A stretch of 64,000 nucleotides of DNA, from positions 6,079,502-6,143,501 of the forward strand of contig NZ_CP070356.1 of the NCBI RefSeq assembly GCF_016919445.1. The letters are read 5' to 3'. The notes under the pieces were generated by a model that saw nothing but the letters and a program-made list of their open reading frames with translations, was not told the origin of the DNA and ran no database searches. Positions 17,897-26,730 of the stretch are shown in pieces. The stretch comes from Pseudomonas sp. PDNC002 (GTDB lineage Bacteria; Pseudomonadota; Gammaproteobacteria; Pseudomonadales; Pseudomonadaceae). Made by a program: the position numbers and the translations under genes. Within the stretch, counting starts at the first letter, position 1. The number at the start of each line of letters is the position of its first letter.

Positions 17897-18553
17897 ATGT
17901 CCCTGTCCCATATCCTTCGTGGCGCCATCGCCGCCACCCTGCTGACCTTCGGCTCGCTCGCCCTGGCCGCCGGCGAAACACCGGCCGACTGGGCCAAGCC
18001 AGTGGACAAGTCGTTCAATCTCTACCAGATGTCGCCAACCCTCTACCGCAGCGCTCTGCCCGGCACGGCCAACCTGCCCGAGCTGGAACGCCTGAAGGTG
18101 AAGACCGTGGTGAGCTTCATCAAGGACGACGACCGTGAGTGGATTGGCCAGCAGCCTCTCGACGTCGTCAGCTACCCCACCCATGCCGACCGCGTGGACG
18201 ATGCCGATGTCCTCAAGGTCCTGCGCATCCTGCAAAGTGCCGAGCAGAATGGCCCGGTGCTGATGCACTGCAAGCACGGGCGTGACCGCACCGGCCTGTT
18301 CGCCGCCATGTACCGCACGGTGATCCAGGGTTGGAGCAAGGAAGACGCGCTGAAGGAAATGACCCAGGGTGGCTTCGGTACCGAGGACGATATGACCGAC
18401 GCCATCGCCTACGTGCAGAAAGCCGATATCGGCAAGCTGCAACAGGCCCTGGCCAGCGGCGCATGCAGCACCTCCGCCCTCGCCGGCTGCCAGCTCAAGG
18501 GCTGGCTGGCCGACACCTTCGGTGAGAGCCGGCCGCCTCATCCGGCGCACTGA
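17897..18553 (+). CDS. tpbA: TpbA-like periplasmic dual-specificity tyrosine phosphatase
   Basis: Exported protein tyrosine phosphatase. In P. aeruginosa, TpbA dephosphorylates the diguanylate cyclase TpbB (YfiN) and lowers c-di-GMP. The signal peptide is residues 1-25 (cleavage after ALA/ALAA). The P-loop is HCKHGRDRT with catalytic C125 and R131 and the general acid D98 in THADRVDD, all at a constant offset of 7 from P. aeruginosa C132/R138/D105. The segment SFIKDDDR and the general frame also match. ATG 17897 has GAGGA 6 bases upstream; the GTG at 17891 is too close to it. Its placement one small gene cluster downstream of the alginate operon is notable because Alg44 is c-di-GMP-activated. 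Confidence 0.9.
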   Translation: MSLSHILRGAIAATLLTFGSLALAAGETPADWAKPVDKSFNLYQMSPTLYRSALPGTANLPELERLKVKTVVSFIKDDDREWIGQQPLDVVSYPTHADRVDDADVLKVLRILQSAEQNGPVLMHCKHGRDRTGLFAAMYRTVIQGWSKEDALKEMTQGGFGTEDDMTDAIAYVQKADIGKLQQALASGACSTSALAGCQLKGWLADTFGESRPPHPAH

Positions 18554-18570
18554 AGCGCAGCCGAAACATC

Positions 18571-18598
18571 GAGAGTGCGGTAGCTTATCCGCACTCTC
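18571..18598 (+). terminator. Hairpin after tpbA, possible terminator
   Basis: A perfect 10-base stem, GAGAGTGCGG / CCGCACTCTC, with loop TAGCTTAT lies 18 bases after the tpbA stop and 20 before the next ATG. The downstream T-run is poor (ACCGTTTC), so termination is probable but not certain. Confidence 0.6.
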
Positions 18599-18617
18599 AC
18601 CGTTTCACAGGCTCGCC

Positions 18618-19505
18618 ATGACCGCTTCCCGCTTCAGCGCCGTTACCCACACCCGCTACATCGACCACGCCGGACTCGACGCCTTCTGCGCCGACTACGA
18701 CGGCTACCTGCTCGATCTCTGGGGTGTGCTGATCGACGGTGTGGACGTCTTTCCCGGTGCCCTGGACTGGCTCGCCCGCCGCGCCGCCGAAGGCAAGCCG
18801 GTATGGTTCCTCAGCAACGCATCACGCAGCGTCCCGGAGATGGCCGACACCCTGGTGCGCCTGGGCGTATCCCGCGAGCTGTTCGCCGGCATCACCACCT
18901 CCGGCCAACTGGCCATCGACGCCTTCACCCACGAGCGCGAGTTCCAGCGCGGCGGCATCTTCACCGTCGGCGTGGGCGATGCGCTGACCACCTGGCCGGT
19001 GGAGATTCGCGAGCGCTTCTGCGACGACATCCATGCCGCCTCGATGATCCTCGGCGTCGGCAGCTTCCCACAGGACGAACTGGAGGAGCGCTTCGCCCCG
19101 CTGCGCGGCGCCACCGACAAACCCTTCCTCTGCGCAAACCCGGACCGCGTGGTGGTCTCCGGCGGCAAGACGGTGTTCGGCGCCGGGCGCCTGGCCGAAG
19201 CCTTCGCCGAGGAAGGCGGCAGCGTGCACTGGTACGGCAAGCCCGACCCTTCCGCGTTCCGCATCGCCCAGCGGCAGCTGGAAGCCCGCGGCGCGCAGCG
19301 CATCCTCTTCGTCGGCGACTCGTTGGTGACCGACGTGCCCGGCGCCCTCGCCGCGCGCATCGACACCCTCTGGCTCGCCGCCACAGGTATCCACCGCCAG
19401 GCGCTGGGCGTGCCGTTCAACGGGGCACTCGACCCGGAAAAAACCAACGCCCTGCTCGACGGCTATCCAGTTCGTCCGCACTTTGCCGCACCCGGGTTGG
19501 TCTGA
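18618..19505 (+). CDS. HAD superfamily subfamily IIA hydrolase-like protein
   Basis: NagD-related HAD fold, 295 residues. Motif I is LLDLWGVLIDG at about 31-41, motif II FLSNASR at about 70, the Lys region near 173, and the motif IV region VGDSLVTDVPGA at about 232-243. Motif I has Trp where active phosphatases carry the second Asp (DLW rather than DxD). This resembles the HAD-IIA hypothetical group TIGR01459, so phosphatase activity is doubtful. ATG 18618 gives family length; the frame is open further upstream but through the tpbA 3' end. No clear Shine-Dalgarno was seen. Confidence 0.85.
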   Translation: MTASRFSAVTHTRYIDHAGLDAFCADYDGYLLDLWGVLIDGVDVFPGALDWLARRAAEGKPVWFLSNASRSVPEMADTLVRLGVSRELFAGITTSGQLAIDAFTHEREFQRGGIFTVGVGDALTTWPVEIRERFCDDIHAASMILGVGSFPQDELEERFAPLRGATDKPFLCANPDRVVVSGGKTVFGAGRLAEAFAEEGGSVHWYGKPDPSAFRIAQRQLEARGAQRILFVGDSLVTDVPGALAARIDTLWLAATGIHRQALGVPFNGALDPEKTNALLDGYPVRPHFAAPGLV

Positions 19506-19538
19506 CATCAGGACTCCCCCCCTGAAAGCGACCGCGAC

Positions 19539-19784
19539 ATGAACGAGCTGATAGACCTGCTGCAATGGCCAGCCATGCTGGTCACCGTCCTCGCCGCCTG
19601 GCTGGTCGGCTCGCGCGACCGCCGGCGCCGCAAGATCGGCTTCTGGGTGTTCCTCGGCAGCAACGCGCTGTGGATCGCCTGGGGCCTACCCGCCCACGCC
19701 TACGCGCTGGTGCTGCTGCAGTTGTGCCTGGCAGCGATGAACATTCGCGGGAGCTACAAGAACCGGCAGCAGAACGACGGATGA
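19539..19784 (+). CDS. Small membrane protein, 81 aa
   Basis: Three short hydrophobic stretches (about residues 8-24, 34-48 and 52-67) separated by a strongly basic loop RDRRRRK; the C-terminus is hydrophilic. It lies 33 bases after the HAD gene. No family name is recognised beyond a generic small inner-membrane protein. The weak upstream AGCGACCGCGAC is not a clear ribosome site, but charge distribution and frame look real. Confidence 0.7.
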   Translation: MNELIDLLQWPAMLVTVLAAWLVGSRDRRRRKIGFWVFLGSNALWIAWGLPAHAYALVLLQLCLAAMNIRGSYKNRQQNDG

Positions 19785-19887
19785 CGGCATGAGCCGAAGT
19801 CTCCGATAACCGCTTGGGAAGCACGCCACTGTTCGCTCCCGACGCCGATTGATCGAATGCGCCACCTCATTCAAGGCGCTTAGACCG

Positions 19888-21576
19888 ATGGCACTCCCAC
19901 CCAGACTCTTTTCAGGCCTTCGTCCACTTGACCGCAAGGGTGCGCTACGCGACGCGCTGGCGGGCGTGTCCCTGGCGGCGATGGATATTCCGCAACTGCT
20001 CGGCTACGCGCGCATTGCCGGCATGCCCGCCATTACCGGCCTCTACACGGCGCTGCTGCCACTGCTGGCATTCGCCTTCTTCGGCGCATCGCGGCACCTG
20101 GTGGTCGCCGCCGACTCGGCCACGGCCACCATCTTTTCCGGTCACCTTGCCGGCCTCGCGGCCATCGGTAGCCCGCGCTACATCGCCCTGGCCGGAACTG
20201 TCGCGCTGCTGACAGCGGCAATGTTGCTGATCGCCAGGCTGCTGCGCCTGGGCTTTCTCGCCGATTTCCTGTCACGCACGGCGCTGACCGGTTTCCTGGT
20301 GGGTGTCGGCCTGCAGGTCGCCCTGGCGATGTGCGGCGACATGCTCGGCCTCACGGTTCCCGCCACGAGCTCGGCCGAGAAGGCGCTGTACCTTGCCGGC
20401 CACCTGCACCAGACGGACCTGCCCACCGCTGCGCTGGCGCTTTTGCTGATTGTCGTGCTGCTCGCGGCGAAACGCTGGCTGCCACGCTGGCCGATTCCCC
20501 TGCTGGCCCTGGTCGGTTGTATCGCCGCCAGCGCCGCGTTCGACTTCGCCGGACACGGCATCAGCGTGCTCGGCCCCATCGCAGGGGGCCTGCCCAGCCT
20601 CGCGCTGCCGGCGCTGGACTGGCGCGATATCAGCGAACTGCTGCCCATCGCCGGCGCCTGTTTCATCATGATCATCGCGCAGAGCTCGGCTGCCGCCAGG
20701 GTCTACGCCAACCGCTACCACGAGCGGGACGACGAGAACGCCAACATCCTCGGCCTGGCCGCCGCCAACGTCGCGGCGAGCCTGAGCGGCGCCTTCGTGG
20801 TCAACGGCAGCCCGACCCAGACGGCCATCGCCGAGCAGGCCGGTTCCCGCAGCCAGGTGGCCCAGCTGGTGTTCGCACTGGTGGTGGGCGTGGTGGCGCT
20901 GTTTCTCTGCCAGTGGCTGCAATACCTGCCGCACTGCGTGCTGGCCGCCGTGGTCTTCACCATTGCCATCGGCCTGATCGACGTGAAGACGCTGCTGGCC
21001 ATGCGCACGGAAAGCCCTTCGGAATTCCGCACGGCCCTGCTCACGTCGGCCATCGTGCTGCTGGTGGGCGTCGAGCAGGGCATCCTGCTCGCCATGGCGC
21101 TGTCGCTGGCCCATCACGTACGCCGCAGCTACCGTCCGCATACCCTGATGCTGGAGCCGGACGCCGACGGCCGCTGGATGCCGGTGCCGGTGCAACCGGG
21201 CAAGCAGACGGCGGCGGGGCTGATTGTCTTCCGCTTCGGCGCCGACCTGTTCTACGCCAACGATACGTACTTCACCCAGCAAGTGATGGGTCTGGTCGAC
21301 ATGGCGCCAGCGGGCCTGCGCTGGTTCGTGGTGGACGCCGGCGCCATCACCGGGCTGGACTACTCCGCGGCGCGCTCCCTGACGGACCTCTGCGAACGCC
21401 TGCGCAAGCGTGGTGTGACCCTGGTCATCGGTCGCGCCAACCGCTACCTGCGCGCCGACATGGAACGCCACAACGTGGCACGGGTCATCGGCCGCAAGAA
21501 CATTCTCGCGACCCTGCACCGCGCGCTCGCGGTCGCCGGTGTCGGCGCGGAGCCGGCGGAAGCTGGCGTGGTGTGA
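19888..21576 (+). CDS. SulP family anion transporter with STAS domain
   Basis: Inner-membrane transporter of the SLC26/SulP family (sulfate, bicarbonate or other anions). It has about 10-12 hydrophobic helices over residues 20-420, with the family entry signature GVSLAAMDIPQLLGYARIAGMP (partly quoted) at about 27-48. A cytoplasmic STAS domain sits at about 435-545 (FRFGADLFYANDTYF, VVDAGAITGLDYSA). ATG 19888 gives 562 residues; a TTG at 19849 would add 13 residues without a ribosome site. It converges with the efflux operon at a shared terminator. The substrate cannot be told from sequence. Confidence 0.92.
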   Translation: MALPPRLFSGLRPLDRKGALRDALAGVSLAAMDIPQLLGYARIAGMPAITGLYTALLPLLAFAFFGASRHLVVAADSATATIFSGHLAGLAAIGSPRYIALAGTVALLTAAMLLIARLLRLGFLADFLSRTALTGFLVGVGLQVALAMCGDMLGLTVPATSSAEKALYLAGHLHQTDLPTAALALLLIVVLLAAKRWLPRWPIPLLALVGCIAASAAFDFAGHGISVLGPIAGGLPSLALPALDWRDISELLPIAGACFIMIIAQSSAAARVYANRYHERDDENANILGLAAANVAASLSGAFVVNGSPTQTAIAEQAGSRSQVAQLVFALVVGVVALFLCQWLQYLPHCVLAAVVFTIAIGLIDVKTLLAMRTESPSEFRTALLTSAIVLLVGVEQGILLAMALSLAHHVRRSYRPHTLMLEPDADGRWMPVPVQPGKQTAAGLIVFRFGADLFYANDTYFTQQVMGLVDMAPAGLRWFVVDAGAITGLDYSAARSLTDLCERLRKRGVTLVIGRANRYLRADMERHNVARVIGRKNILATLHRALAVAGVGAEPAEAGVV

Positions 21577-21594
21577 GTCCCGGAGGGGAAATGA

Positions 21595-21618
21595 AAACGG
21601 GAGCCGAAGCTCCCGTTT
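21595..21618. terminator. Bidirectional terminator between sulP and efflux operon
   Basis: A 10-base stem, AAACGGGAGC / GCTCCCGTTT, with loop CGAA has A-rich left and T-rich right flanks. It lies between the sulP stop (21576) and the hlyD stop (21622). Confidence 0.85.
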
Positions 21619-21621
21619 CTC

Positions 21622-22524
21622 TTACTGCGCCGCAGCCGCTCCGTCCGAGCGCTCCGCACCGCGCGTCTCCGGATTGACGATCACGGTGGCGGTGATGCCT
21701 GCCGCCAGCAGCACGCCGTCCGGCACTTCGTCGATATGGATGCGCACCGGCACGCGCTGGGCCAGGCGCACCCAGTTGAAGGTCGGGTTGACGTCGGCCA
21801 CCAGCTCGCGGCTCTCGGGGTTGTCGCGGTCGTAAATGGCGCGGGCGATGCTCTCGACGTGGCCCTTCAGGCGCTCGCCGCTCATCAGTTGCAGCTCGGC
21901 CGGGTCGCCGACGCGGATGTGCGGCAGCTTGGTCTCTTCGAAGTAGCCGTAGATCCAGTAGGAGTTCTCGTCAACTACCGCCATCTTCGCCTCGCCGACG
22001 CGGGCGTAGTCGCCACGGTGCACGTTGAGGTTGGTCACGTAGCCGTCCGCCGAGGCGCGCACCTGGGTGCGCTCCAGGTTCAGCTTGGCAGCGTCCAGCG
22101 CGGCCAGGGCCTGCTGGTAGTCGGCCTCGGAGGCGGCGGCGGTGTTGCTGGCGTCGTCCAGGCTCTCGCGGGAAACCACTTCCTCGTCCATGGCGCGGCG
22201 GCGCTTGGCGTTGAGCTGGCGCATCTGCAGGGTGGCCTTGCGCGAGGCGACCAGGGCTTCGGCCTGCTTCACGGCGATCTGGTAATGGTCCGGGTCGATC
22301 TGCATCAGCAGGTCGCCTTTCTTCACCTGCTGGTTGTCGCGCACCGGTACGTCGACCACCACGCCGGAGACGTCGGCGGCGACGTTGATGATATCGGCGC
22401 GCACCCGGCCGTCGCGGGTCCAGGGCGTATCCATGTAGTTCACCCAGAGGGCGCGGCCGATCAACGCGGCGACCGCCAGGATGATCAGGGTCGCCAGCAG
22501 GCTGATGATGGATTTGAGAGTCAT
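21622..22524 (-). CDS. HlyD/AaeA-type membrane fusion protein
   Basis: Periplasmic adaptor of a FUSC-type efflux pump, 300 residues. It has an uncleaved N-terminal helix (about 5-28), a biotinyl-lipoyl half (ADVSGVVVDVPVRDNQQVKKG) at about 48-70, an alpha-hairpin at about 80-150, and the second lipoyl half (VRASADGYVTNLNVHRGDY) at about 155-175. It is fourth in the operon lipoprotein-FUSC-DUF1656-HlyD, 13 bases after DUF1656. The composition resembles aaeA of E. coli, which exports aromatic acids with AaeB. The substrate here is not known. Confidence 0.9.
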   Translation of the reverse strand: MTLKSIISLLATLIILAVAALIGRALWVNYMDTPWTRDGRVRADIINVAADVSGVVVDVPVRDNQQVKKGDLLMQIDPDHYQIAVKQAEALVASRKATLQMRQLNAKRRRAMDEEVVSRESLDDASNTAAASEADYQQALAALDAAKLNLERTQVRASADGYVTNLNVHRGDYARVGEAKMAVVDENSYWIYGYFEETKLPHIRVGDPAELQLMSGERLKGHVESIARAIYDRDNPESRELVADVNPTFNWVRLAQRVPVRIHIDEVPDGVLLAAGITATVIVNPETRGAERSDGAAAAQ

Positions 22525-22537
22525 GGGTGCACGCTCG

Positions 22538-22750
22538 TTACTTATAGATAGTGAGGGACAGCCCGCCGAACAGGCAGGCGAACAGGCACACGCGGAACAG
22601 CGCCGGGTGCCAGGTGTAGCGGTACAGGCCGACGGAAGCGAGGATGCGGTCGATGCCCCAGCAGATCACCGCGGCAACGAGGAACATCAGGGTCAGGGTC
22701 GGCATGTAGACCCCGTGGAACGCGATCTCGCGGGGCAGGTCAGGCAACAT
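22538..22750 (-). CDS. DUF1656 (AaeX-like) small membrane protein
   Basis: A 70-residue protein with two hydrophobic helices (about 15-35 and 50-68) and the family start MLPDLPREIAFHGVYMP. Its start overlaps the FUSC gene end by 11 bases, and the stop lies 13 bases before the HlyD start. DUF1656 proteins regularly accompany AaeB/FUSC pumps and AaeA adaptors. Its precise role is unknown. Confidence 0.9.
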   Translation of the reverse strand: MLPDLPREIAFHGVYMPTLTLMFLVAAVICWGIDRILASVGLYRYTWHPALFRVCLFACLFGGLSLTIYK

Positions 22751-24926
22751 GGGTGGTTCTTCCAGAAGAGGTTTCGCCATCGCGCAGCGGCGACTGCGGG
22801 TCGAGCAGGCTGCTGCGGATGAAATGCAGGTAGCTGAGCACGCGGCGCAGCGGCGAGCTTTCGAAGTCCGGCGCGCGCGGCTCATCGGTGGTCTTCACGC
22901 AATCGATGGCCTGTTCCACGGCGGCCAGGGCGCGCTCGCGGTTGGCCTCGCAGGGTTTGACGAACAGACGGATCAGCGCGCGGCCCATGGCGCGGATCGA
23001 CTGCCGCCAGGGCGTCGATTCGGCATAGCAGGGCTCGCTCGGCAGGCTCTCCTGCTCGACGCGCAGCTCGATGATCGAATGGCCGATCTCCAGCACCACG
23101 AAGGTCCAGCGCAGCAGGCGGCGCTGCATCTGCGGGCTACGCGCGGCCACGCCGTAGGCCTGGTTGAGCAGGTCGCGGGTACCGCTCTCGAAGGACGAGA
23201 CGAGGCCGTCGAGCTTGCCGCTGATGGCTTCCACCACGCGCAGGCGCAGGTCCTTCTCCAGGCGACGCCACAGCCAGGCGCTGGTGGGCGGCATGATCAC
23301 TGCGGCGACTACCGCGGCAAGGCTCTGCGACAGCACCAGGGCGATGTACTCGTTGAGCATGCGGCCCGGATCGTAGACGGTGAGGTTCGCCGGGATCGCG
23401 CCGAAGCTGAAGAACACCAGCAGGCCCAGGCCGTAGCCGGCGTACTTGGGCTTGATCGAGAAGAACGCGCCCACCGCGAACACCGGCGCCAGGGCGAAGG
23501 CCAGCAGGGCGAAGCCGTCCAGGTGCGGGAACACGAAGAAGGTTTCCGAGAAGCCGAGGATCGCCGCGAAGAAGGTACCCACGGCCATCTGCATGGCCAT
23601 TTTCGCCGGGTCCGGCGCGGCCGAGACCAGCGCGGCGACGGCGGCGGCGTTGAGTACGAAGGTGCTGCCGCTGGGCCAGGCGGTCTCGATCCAGAACAGG
23701 CCGAACACCAGCACCATCAGCGCGGTGCGCCCGCCGGCCACCAGCGAGGCGACCAGGTTGGCCTTGGGCGAGAAGCCGTGCTTCCAGTTCTCCCGCTCGT
23801 GCTTGTGCGCGGCCAGGGAAGCGTGGGTCAGGGCGTAGTTGTAGAGGTCGTCGGCCAGGCGGTAGAGCAACTCGCCGGCGGTGTTGTAGTCCAGCAGCGC
23901 GGCAGGATGATCCTGCTCGTCCAGCAGCTGCGCGCGGCCGGAGCGGATGCACTGCATCATCCGCGTGCGGTGGCTTTCCAGCTGTGTGGCAAGGCGCTCG
24001 GCGTCGCGGTCGGTAACCGACTGGCCGCGCCACGGGGCAAGTACCTTGGCCAGTTCATCCAGGCACGGCTGCAACGCACGCAACACGGCATCGGCTTCCT
24101 GCACGCGCAGGCGCGAGAGCAATTGGTGCAGCGCGTGGTAGCGGGTGGTGAGGACCATGAACTCGTTGTTCAGGCGCGACAGGCGGCCCGAACGCAGACG
24201 CATGTGCGGGTCTTCGAAACGGGTGACGCTGCGCAGCGCTTCCAGGCCCACGGCCTGGGAAGCGAAGGCCACGTTGGACGCCTCGAACTTGCCGCGATCG
24301 CCGCCACCGAGGTTGTCCAGCACGAAGCCGGCAAAGGCGCCGAAACGCTGGTACAGCGCGCTGCGCATGGCGGTGCTGGAGGTCTGCGGGAACAGCGTGG
24401 CACTGATCACCATGGAGCAGAGGATGCCCAGGCTGATTTCCAGCACCCGCCAGATGGCCGACATGAACGCGGCCTCCGGATGCAGGGTGGCGGGCAGGCC
24501 GATCAGCGTGGCGGTGTAGCCGGCGAGGACGCAGGCGTAGGAGCGGAAGTCGCGGTAGCGCGCGGCGCCGACGGTGCACAGGCCGATCCACAGTGCGGAG
24601 ACCAGCAGGAACAGCTCGCGCTGCTGGGCGAAGATCGCGATCAGCGCGACCATCACGGTCAGCCCGACCACGCTGCCGAGAATCCGGTAGAAGCTCTTGG
24701 CGAACACCTGTCCGCTTTGCGGCTGCATGACGATGAACACGGTGATGGTCGCCGTGCTCGGCTGCGGCAGTTCCAGGCGCATCGCCAGCCACAGGGTCAG
24801 CAGCGAGGCGAGCAGCACCTTGGCGATGTACACCCAGGTGACGCCGTCGCTGCGGCCCCACTCCAGCAGCGCGCGGCGCAGGGCGTCGAGCGGCGCTGGA
24901 TGAGCGCTGTAGTCGTTCGCCGCCAT
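22740..24926 (-). CDS. FUSC-family (AaeB-like) inner-membrane efflux transporter
   Basis: A 728-residue pump with the duplicated fusaric-acid-resistance architecture. There is an N-terminal cluster of hydrophobic helices at about 30-180, a long cytoplasmic helical region at 190-370, a second membrane cluster at about 380-540, and a C-terminal soluble tail. Its ATG lies one base past the OM-lipoprotein stop, and its 3' end overlaps DUF1656, so the four genes are tightly coupled. Such pumps export aromatic carboxylic acids, fusaric acid or related weak acids; the actual substrate is inference. Confidence 0.92.
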   Translation of the reverse strand: MAANDYSAHPAPLDALRRALLEWGRSDGVTWVYIAKVLLASLLTLWLAMRLELPQPSTATITVFIVMQPQSGQVFAKSFYRILGSVVGLTVMVALIAIFAQQRELFLLVSALWIGLCTVGAARYRDFRSYACVLAGYTATLIGLPATLHPEAAFMSAIWRVLEISLGILCSMVISATLFPQTSSTAMRSALYQRFGAFAGFVLDNLGGGDRGKFEASNVAFASQAVGLEALRSVTRFEDPHMRLRSGRLSRLNNEFMVLTTRYHALHQLLSRLRVQEADAVLRALQPCLDELAKVLAPWRGQSVTDRDAERLATQLESHRTRMMQCIRSGRAQLLDEQDHPAALLDYNTAGELLYRLADDLYNYALTHASLAAHKHERENWKHGFSPKANLVASLVAGGRTALMVLVFGLFWIETAWPSGSTFVLNAAAVAALVSAAPDPAKMAMQMAVGTFFAAILGFSETFFVFPHLDGFALLAFALAPVFAVGAFFSIKPKYAGYGLGLLVFFSFGAIPANLTVYDPGRMLNEYIALVLSQSLAAVVAAVIMPPTSAWLWRRLEKDLRLRVVEAISGKLDGLVSSFESGTRDLLNQAYGVAARSPQMQRRLLRWTFVVLEIGHSIIELRVEQESLPSEPCYAESTPWRQSIRAMGRALIRLFVKPCEANRERALAAVEQAIDCVKTTDEPRAPDFESSPLRRVLSYLHFIRSSLLDPQSPLRDGETSSGRTTHVA

Positions 24927-24927
24927 C

Positions 24928-26436
24928 TCAGCGCTCGCTGACCGCGCGGACGTCGACGGTCTCGGGGACCATCTTCTGTTCTCTCGGGCCTTCCTGCTTG
25001 TCCATCAGGCCACCACCGAGGGCGACGACCAGGCCGGCATGGGTGGCCAGGCGCGCGGCGCGCACCTGCTGCTCCACCAGTTGCTGCTGGAACAGGCGGG
25101 TCTGCGCATTGAGCACGTTGAGGTAATCGGTCAGGCCGCCACGGTAGGCCTTGGTGGCGATGTCGTAGGTGCGCTGGGCCGAGGCCACGGACTTCTCGGC
25201 AAAGCCCTGTTGCAGCTCCATGGAGTGCATGCGGATCAGGTGATCGGAGATGCCCTTGAGCGCATTGATCAGCGTCTGGTTGTACTGCGCCACGGCAGCG
25301 TCGTAGCCGGCGGATTCCTGGCTCAGCTGCGAGCGGCGGCGACCGCCGTCGAAGATCGGCAGGGAGATGGCCGGGCCGACGCCGTAGGTGAATTTCTCGG
25401 CATTGAGGAATTCCAGCATGCCGCCGCCGACCGCGCTGTAGCCGATGCTCGCGACCAGGTCGACGTTGGGATAGAACTCGGCGCGCGCGACGTCCACGCC
25501 CTTGGCCTGCGCTGCGACTTTCCAGCGGCTGGCGACCACGTCCGGGCGATGGCCGAGCAGTTCCATCGGCAGCTTACTGGGCAGGCCGGGGCCTTCGGCG
25601 AGCTTGAGGCTCGGGCGCTTGATCGAGGCGCCGGCGCCGGGGCCTTTGCCGGCCAGGGCGGCAATTTGGTTACGGGTCAGCTGGATTTCCTCGTCGACCG
25701 CTTCGATCTTGCGCTCGGTTTCCGGCAGCGGGACTTCCGCCTGGCTGACTTCGAAATGCGTGCCGATGCCGCCATCGAGGCGGCGCTGGGCCAGGGCGAG
25801 GATGCCCTGCTGCTGTTGCAGCATGGCCTTGCCGATGTCCAGCTCGGCGTATTGCAGCGACAGCTGGATGTAGGCGCGGACGATGTTGCTCTCCAGCTCC
25901 AGCTGGGCCACGCGGGCCTCGGCGGCGGTCATCTTGGCGATATCGACGTAGCGCTCGGTGTTGCTGCGCTCGCGGCCCCAGAGATCGAGCGAATAGCTCA
26001 GGCCCAGGGCGGCGTTGTTGTTCCAGGTGGTGGTGTCGGCCAGTTCGCCCGGACCGTAGAAATAGTCGGTCGGCCAGCGGTGGCGGGTCAGCGAGGCGTC
26101 GCCGCTGATCTGCGGCGACTCGGCGGACTCGGCTACGCCGGCCATGGCCATGGCCATGCGCACCCGCGCCTCGGCCTGGGCCAGGGTCGGGCTGCCGTCC
26201 AGCGCGGTCTGCACCCAGCTATTCAACTGCGGATCACCATAGGCGCGCCACCACTGCTCGGCGGGCCAGCCAGCTTCCTGGTTGGCGTGCGCGATGGCGG
26301 CGTCGGTGGCCAGCTCGGTGTCGCCCATGCGCTGTTCCTGCGGGGCGATGCCGTTGGTGCTGATACATCCGGCGATTGTTGAAAAAATGACAAAGGAGCC
26401 GACGAACGTCAGTCCTTTCACGAGGTGACGCGACAC
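24928..26436 (-). CDS. NodT/OprM-type outer-membrane efflux lipoprotein
   Basis: Outer-membrane channel of the tripartite pump, 502 residues. The signal peptide ends with lipobox IAGC and Cys24. Two TolC-type repeats follow (about 90-290 and 300-490) with long amphipathic helices and motifs such as VRMAMAMAGVAES and RPDVVASRWKVAAQ. The start is GTG at 26436, with an AGGA-like site upstream; a second in-frame GTG at 26421 is possible. It is first gene of the efflux operon and is transcribed away from the LysR gene. Confidence 0.9.
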   Translation of the reverse strand: MSRHLVKGLTFVGSFVIFSTIAGCISTNGIAPQEQRMGDTELATDAAIAHANQEAGWPAEQWWRAYGDPQLNSWVQTALDGSPTLAQAEARVRMAMAMAGVAESAESPQISGDASLTRHRWPTDYFYGPGELADTTTWNNNAALGLSYSLDLWGRERSNTERYVDIAKMTAAEARVAQLELESNIVRAYIQLSLQYAELDIGKAMLQQQQGILALAQRRLDGGIGTHFEVSQAEVPLPETERKIEAVDEEIQLTRNQIAALAGKGPGAGASIKRPSLKLAEGPGLPSKLPMELLGHRPDVVASRWKVAAQAKGVDVARAEFYPNVDLVASIGYSAVGGGMLEFLNAEKFTYGVGPAISLPIFDGGRRRSQLSQESAGYDAAVAQYNQTLINALKGISDHLIRMHSMELQQGFAEKSVASAQRTYDIATKAYRGGLTDYLNVLNAQTRLFQQQLVEQQVRAARLATHAGLVVALGGGLMDKQEGPREQKMVPETVDVRAVSER

Positions 26437-26730
26437 GGTGGAGGTCCTGGAAGTGGTCTAGCTTTTCAGCGTGGGGCTTTTAAGCGTGGAGAGCCGGCAA
26501 AGCCAGTTGCGGCGATTGAATTCTAGGGACGGGAAAGGGAACGGATAAGCCGGCTGTTTTGTGATTGTTTATTACCGATAATGAAACAATGTGTGTCGTC
26601 ATCCATGTGACAATAGACCGCTCCCGCTCTGCTCCGGGCATTGCCACCCATCAAGGACATGCCGCCGGCGACCACGTATCGCTTCATTGGCGTCGCCGCT
26701 CGGGGCAGATGCCCCACTGACGAGGCCTCA
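26437..26730. promoter_or_regulatory. Divergent promoter region, efflux operon / lysR
   Basis: A relatively AT-rich 294-base region between divergent genes. At 26564-26590 lies a dyad with perfect 7-base arms ATTGTTT and AAACAAT and inner ATTA/TAAT blocks. That is the kind of site expected for a LysR-type regulator. Assignment of operator to the adjacent LysR gene is inference from position and symmetry. Confidence 0.5.

Noticed and set aside
22749-24941. A 730-codon plus-strand frame opposite the FUSC gene
   Set aside because: Antisense shadow; the minus strand encodes a clear membrane pump.
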